This document shows positions 7,477-9,640 of a stretch of DNA of 9,640 nt, piece after piece. The notes below the pieces were generated by a model. That model searched no databases, was not told the origin of the DNA, and saw only the letters and a program-made list of their open reading frames with translations. Position numbers and translations under genes: made by a program. The DNA is from an uncultured Dysosmobacter sp. (lineage in GTDB: Bacteria > Bacillota > Clostridia > Oscillospirales > Oscillospiraceae), in contig CAKSVQ010000085.1 of the NCBI GenBank assembly GCA_934504065.1, forward strand, positions 1 through 9,640. Reading direction: 5' to 3'. The number at the start of each line of letters is the position of its first letter. Position 1 is the first letter of the stretch.

Positions 7477-8849
7477 AACAGCAACAGGCGGTGGACTTAG
7501 GGCAGGGAAAGGTGAGCAAGCTCCTCTTTTCTCTGGCGCTGCCCACCATTACCTCGCAGATCGTGAACATGCTTTATAATCTGGTGGACCGGGTCTACAT
7601 CGGCCATATGCAGCCTGCGGACACGGTGGGCTCACTGGCGCTGACGGGCGTGGGTGTGTGCCTGCCCATCATCATGGTGGTCTCCGCCTTTGCGGCGCTG
7701 ATGGCCATGGGCGGTGCACCCCGGGCCTCCATTCAGGAGGGGCGGGGCGATGTGGAGGGCGCCCAGCGCATCATGGGCAACTCTTTCACGCTGCTTGTGG
7801 GCACGGCCATTGTGCTCACGGTGATCCTCCGGCTGTTTGGCCGCCCGCTGCTGATGACCTTCGGCGCCAGTGAAAATACCATTGCATACGCGGTGGATTA
7901 TCTGAAAATTTATTCACTGGGCACACTGTTCGTGCAGCTTACGCTGGGCATGAACGCCTATATCACCGCTCAGGGCTTTACCACCGTCAGCATGAAGACG
8001 GTGCTCATCGGCGCGATCCTCAATACCGCTCTCGACCCGCTGTTTATTTTCGCCTTTGGAATGGGCGTGCGGGGCGCGGCGCTGGCCACGGTGCTGTCGC
8101 AGGCCGTGTCGGCGGTGTGGGTGCTGCGCTTCCTCACCGGAAAGAAGACCAAGTGGCGCCTGCGGCGGGAAAACCTCCGGCTCGTGCCGAAGGTCTTTCT
8201 GCCCAGCATTGCGCTGGGGCTCTCGCCCTTTATCATGCAGTCCACCGAGAGTTTGATCGCCGTGTGCTTCAACTCCTCCCTGCTCAAATACGGCGGCGAT
8301 CTGGCCGTGGGGTCCATGACCGTGCTCACCAGCATCATGCAGTTTGCCATGATGCCCCTGCACGGGCTCACGCAGGGGGCGCAGCCCATTATCAGCTTCA
8401 ATTTCGGCGCGCGCAGCGCCAAGCGGGTGCGGGAGGCCTTTCGCTGCCTGCTGACGGCCTGCGTGACCTATTCCATGGCGCTGTGGCTGCTGGTGCAGCT
8501 GTTCCCCCGGATGTTCGTGCTGATCTTCAACAGCAACCCCGCATTGGTGGACTATGCGGCGTGGGCGCTGCGCATTTACATGGGGGCCACCGGGATCTTC
8601 GGCGTGCAGATCGCCTGCCAGCAGACGTTCGTGGCGCTGGGCAATGCCAAAACCTCGCTGTTTCTGGCGATCCTGCGCAAGATCATCCTGCTCATTCCTC
8701 TCATTTACCTGCTGCCCTGCTTCTTTGCGGACAAGGCCTTTGCCGTGTTTCTGGCAGAGCCGGTGGCGGACCTTCTGGCGGTGCTGACCACGGCCACCCT
8801 GTTTGCCCGCCAGTTCCGCCGCAGCATGGCAGAATTGGAAGCGAAATAA
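7473..8849 (+). CDS. MATE family multidrug efflux transporter (MepA-like)
   Basis: 458 residues, about twelve hydrophobic segments in two six-helix halves: the normal size and topology of a MATE antiporter, which exports cationic drugs in exchange for Na+ or H+. Family features seen: LALPTITSQIVNMLYNLVDR in the first helix (21-40), DPLFIF near 188-193, GLTQGAQPIISFNFGA at 298-313 (the MepA/YeeO-like signature after helix 7), and QQTFVALGNAKTS at 383-395. A GAGGGGG ribosome site lies 7 nt before ATG 7473. Both the overlap with the upstream marR gene and the shared promoter tie it to that regulator, as in mepRA of Staphylococcus. The substrate is not predictable. Ends 25 nt before a strong terminator stem. 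Confidence 0.95.
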   Translation: MKQQQAVDLGQGKVSKLLFSLALPTITSQIVNMLYNLVDRVYIGHMQPADTVGSLALTGVGVCLPIIMVVSAFAALMAMGGAPRASIQEGRGDVEGAQRIMGNSFTLLVGTAIVLTVILRLFGRPLLMTFGASENTIAYAVDYLKIYSLGTLFVQLTLGMNAYITAQGFTTVSMKTVLIGAILNTALDPLFIFAFGMGVRGAALATVLSQAVSAVWVLRFLTGKKTKWRLRRENLRLVPKVFLPSIALGLSPFIMQSTESLIAVCFNSSLLKYGGDLAVGSMTVLTSIMQFAMMPLHGLTQGAQPIISFNFGARSAKRVREAFRCLLTACVTYSMALWLLVQLFPRMFVLIFNSNPALVDYAAWALRIYMGATGIFGVQIACQQTFVALGNAKTSLFLAILRKIILLIPLIYLLPCFFADKAFAVFLAEPVADLLAVLTTATLFARQFRRSMAELEAK

Positions 8850-8874
8850 AGACGCGTCATCCATATATGCAGAG

Positions 8875-8911
8875 CGACCTGACCGACAAAAAATCGGTCA
8901 GGTCGTTTTTT
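8875..8911 (+). terminator. Intrinsic terminator of the marR-MATE operon
   Basis: 12-bp perfect stem (8875-8886 with 8894-8905), 7-nt loop CAAAAAA, followed at once by six T (8906-8911). On the minus strand the stem is not followed by T, so it should act in the plus direction only. The stop codon of the small minus-strand gene lies inside its right arm. Confidence 0.93.
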
Positions 8912-9089
8912 GATTCTGTCCGCCCGGTATCAGCTGAAAGATGCGCTCCGGCTGGGGCGGTGTGCCGCCTGCGGCCATCCATCCGGCAAGAAAGGCCGTG
9001 CGCACCATGGAAAACAGGGCGCTTTCTGCGTCGTCGTATTCGTGGCGGTCCAAAAACGCCCCGAACGCCGCTTCAAATTCCTGACTCAT
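8898..9089 (-). CDS. Small hypothetical protein, 63 residues
   Basis: I do not recognise a family with confidence. The product is 63 residues: an acidic, probably helical N-terminal half (residues 1-35, with EFEAAFGAFLDRHEYDDAE), a hydrophobic turn AFLAGWMAAGG (32-42), then a Pro/Gln-rich tail. There is no signal peptide and no clear membrane helix. Support for being real: AGGAGGGG upstream (11 nt from ATG 9087-9089, or 8 nt from an in-frame GTG at 9090-9092, giving 64 residues), and a plausible promoter at 9131-9159. The stop (8898-8900) lies within the terminator stem of the convergent MATE operon, so its last codons are also the hairpin. It is divergent from the XRE gene; both are short and could form a unit, but nothing proves it. 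Confidence 0.65.
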   Translation of the reverse strand: MSQEFEAAFGAFLDRHEYDDAESALFSMVRTAFLAGWMAAGGTPPQPERIFQLIPGGQNQKTT

Positions 9090-9130
9090 CACAGGCAACC
9101 CCTCCTGCGCAAATACAATTTGATATGGAT

Positions 9131-9159
9131 ATTTTACACCACAATCAGCAAAAATACAA
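9131..9159 (-). promoter_or_regulatory. Promoter for the 63-residue gene
   Basis: On the minus strand TTGTAT (9154-9159, four of six), a 17-bp spacer, then TAAAAT (9131-9136, five of six), in AT-rich DNA. The start would be about 35 nt before the ATG. Confidence 0.6.
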
Positions 9160-9244
9160 CACAGTTTGAGCTTTTGCTTCAAGTGTGTTCATCACAACAG
9201 CCCACGCTTTTTATAAAATAGAATCATGAAGTGGGGGAACCGTG

Positions 9245-9466
9245 ATGGATAAACACTATAAGGCATATATACAAATCGGTTTAAATATTCTGCATTATCG
9301 GAAAGAACAGGGGCTGACGCAAGAGGCACTTGCCGAAATGACAGGATACAGCCGCAACCAGATACAGCGGGTGGAGACGGCCTATTCAAAGCCCACTGTC
9401 GGCCTGTTGCTGGATGTCTCCGAAGCCCTCCACGTGCCCATGGAAAAATTGCTGGAAATGCGCTGA
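9245..9466 (+). CDS. XRE family helix-turn-helix regulator, 73 residues
   Basis: A single-domain Cro/C1-type DNA-binding protein. The whole chain is the HTH: helix 1 IGLNILHYRKEQGL (11-24), helix 2 TQEALAEMTG (25-34), recognition helix SRNQIQRVETA (36-46), then helices 4-5 ending in VPMEKLLEMR. The TQEALAE and LLDVSEALxV patterns are typical. No sensor or protease domain is attached. The start is ATG 9245 (GTG 9242 is an alternative in frame); GTGGGGG lies just upstream. A weak AT-rich -10 candidate (TATAAA, 9212-9217) has no good -35. Solo XRE proteins of this size are common on integrative elements and prophages, and also as free chromosomal genes. It is divergent from the 63-residue gene and just upstream of a hairpin and the structured leader. 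Confidence 0.88.
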   Translation: MDKHYKAYIQIGLNILHYRKEQGLTQEALAEMTGYSRNQIQRVETAYSKPTVGLLLDVSEALHVPMEKLLEMR

Positions 9467-9469
9467 AAA

Positions 9470-9497
9470 ACCCGCCGACCTGATTGGGTCGGCGGGT
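9470..9497. terminator. Probable terminator after the XRE gene
   Basis: 11-bp perfect GC-rich stem (9470-9480 with 9487-9497), 6-nt loop, starting 4 nt after the stop. The plus-strand tail is CTGCTTTT, an imperfect T-run, so read-through into the following leader is possible. On the minus strand the stem is followed by TTTT. Confidence 0.65.
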
Positions 9498-9513
9498 CTG
9501 CTTTTCAAGGGCG

Positions 9514-9542
9514 TTGCATTTTGGAAGTTTCTGTGTTATTTT
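9514..9542 (+). promoter_or_regulatory. Possible promoter for the structured leader and the gene at 9636
   Basis: TTGCAT (9514-9519, four of six), a 17-bp spacer, then TATTTT (9537-9542). The predicted start near 9549 coincides with the first hairpin of the leader. Read-through from the XRE gene is the alternative. Confidence 0.4.
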
Positions 9543-9550
9543 ATTCTGGG

Positions 9551-9629
9551 CGCTGTCGAAAACGGCAAGCGGTTAGTCCCCTGGTCTGTCAGGGGCGCTT
9601 CTTGCCCCCTGATCTTACGAAAGGGGGGC
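9551..9629 (+). ncRNA. Structured 5' leader with mutually exclusive hairpins over a ribosome binding site
   Basis: Three stems are visible before the gene at 9636. Stem P1 pairs CGCTGTCG (9551-9558) with CGGCA-A-GCG (9563-9571), with an AAAA loop, one G-T wobble and one bulged A. Segment 1, CCCCTG (9578-9583), pairs with segment 2, CAGGGG (9590-9595). Segment 3, CCCCCT (9605-9610), pairs with AGGGGG (9622-9627), which is the ribosome binding site. Alternatively segment 2, TCAGGGG (9589-9595), pairs over 7 bp with segment 3, CCCCTGA (9606-9612), which frees the ribosome site. The 1:2 + 3:4 versus 2:3 logic is that of an attenuator or translational switch. I match it to no named riboswitch. Function is inferred from pairing alone. 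Confidence 0.4.
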
Positions 9630-9635
9630 TGCAAT

Positions 9636-9640
9636 ATGAG
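9636..9640 (+). CDS. Start of the next gene (product unknown, runs off the window)
   Basis: Only ATG plus two bases are inside the window. Support for a gene is the strong purine ribosome site AAAGGGGGG (9620-9628) 7 nt before the ATG. The same frame is open back to at least 9465, but without an ATG, GTG or TTG, so a longer N-terminus is unlikely. Confidence 0.5.

Noticed and set aside
7914..8864. 316-residue minus-strand frame and the overlapping 350-residue plus-strand frame at 8117-9169
   Set aside because: Both are shadows of the MATE gene, which has a complete transporter sequence. They show biased compositions and no domain, and the plus-strand one reads through the terminator.
9465..9638. 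Two open frames running through the leader to the window end
   Set aside because: One has no ATG, GTG or TTG before 9636. The other could start at TTG 9521 or GTG 9533 but has no ribosome site. The RNA pairing over the start at 9636 explains the stretch better, though a short leader peptide is not excluded.

Overview
The window looks like a high-GC chromosome segment from the class Clostridia, most plausibly an Oscillospiraceae-type gut Firmicute. The reasons are the recJ-relA pair, an exported protein with three SLH repeats, strong AGGAGG-type ribosome binding sites, sigma-A-type promoters with 17-bp spacers, and GC-rich codon use. This placement is inference from style and gene content; no rRNA or other marker is present.

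Layout. Positions 1-4276 hold a minus-strand operon, recJ then relA. Their stop and start codons overlap as ATGA, and relA runs off the left edge with only its last few codons missing. A 174-bp divergent promoter region (4277-4450) separates this operon from a plus-strand gene (4451-5944). That gene encodes an exported three-SLH-repeat protein with a GH18-like C-terminal barrel that appears to have lost its catalytic acid. A 17-bp perfect hairpin (5953-5993) acts as a shared terminator between it and the convergent minus-strand degV-family gene (6023-6871). Back-to-back promoters at 6915-6977 fire degV leftward and a marR-MATE efflux operon rightward (7027-8849). The two efflux genes are again joined by an ATGA overlap. 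The operon ends at an intrinsic terminator (8875-8911).

The right end (8898-9640) is different in character: small genes and locally AT-rich intergenic DNA. A 63-residue protein of unknown family lies on the minus strand, with its stop codon inside the MATE terminator hairpin. Divergent from it is a 73-residue XRE-type regulator. After a hairpin comes a leader of about 90 nt whose C-rich and G-rich segments can pair in two mutually exclusive ways, one of which covers the ribosome binding site of a gene starting at 9636. This end may be the edge of an integrated element, but no integrase or att site is visible.

How the genes work together. RecJ and Rel couple DNA repair with the (p)ppGpp stringent response by co-transcription. 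The MarR and MATE proteins form a self-regulated multidrug efflux unit of the MepR/MepA kind. The SLH protein, DegV protein and small right-end genes stand alone. No stretch over 300 bp lacks a gene. I see no tRNA, rRNA, CRISPR array or transposase. The best candidates for something undescribed are the switch-like leader at 9551-9638 and the SLH/pseudo-GH18 protein.
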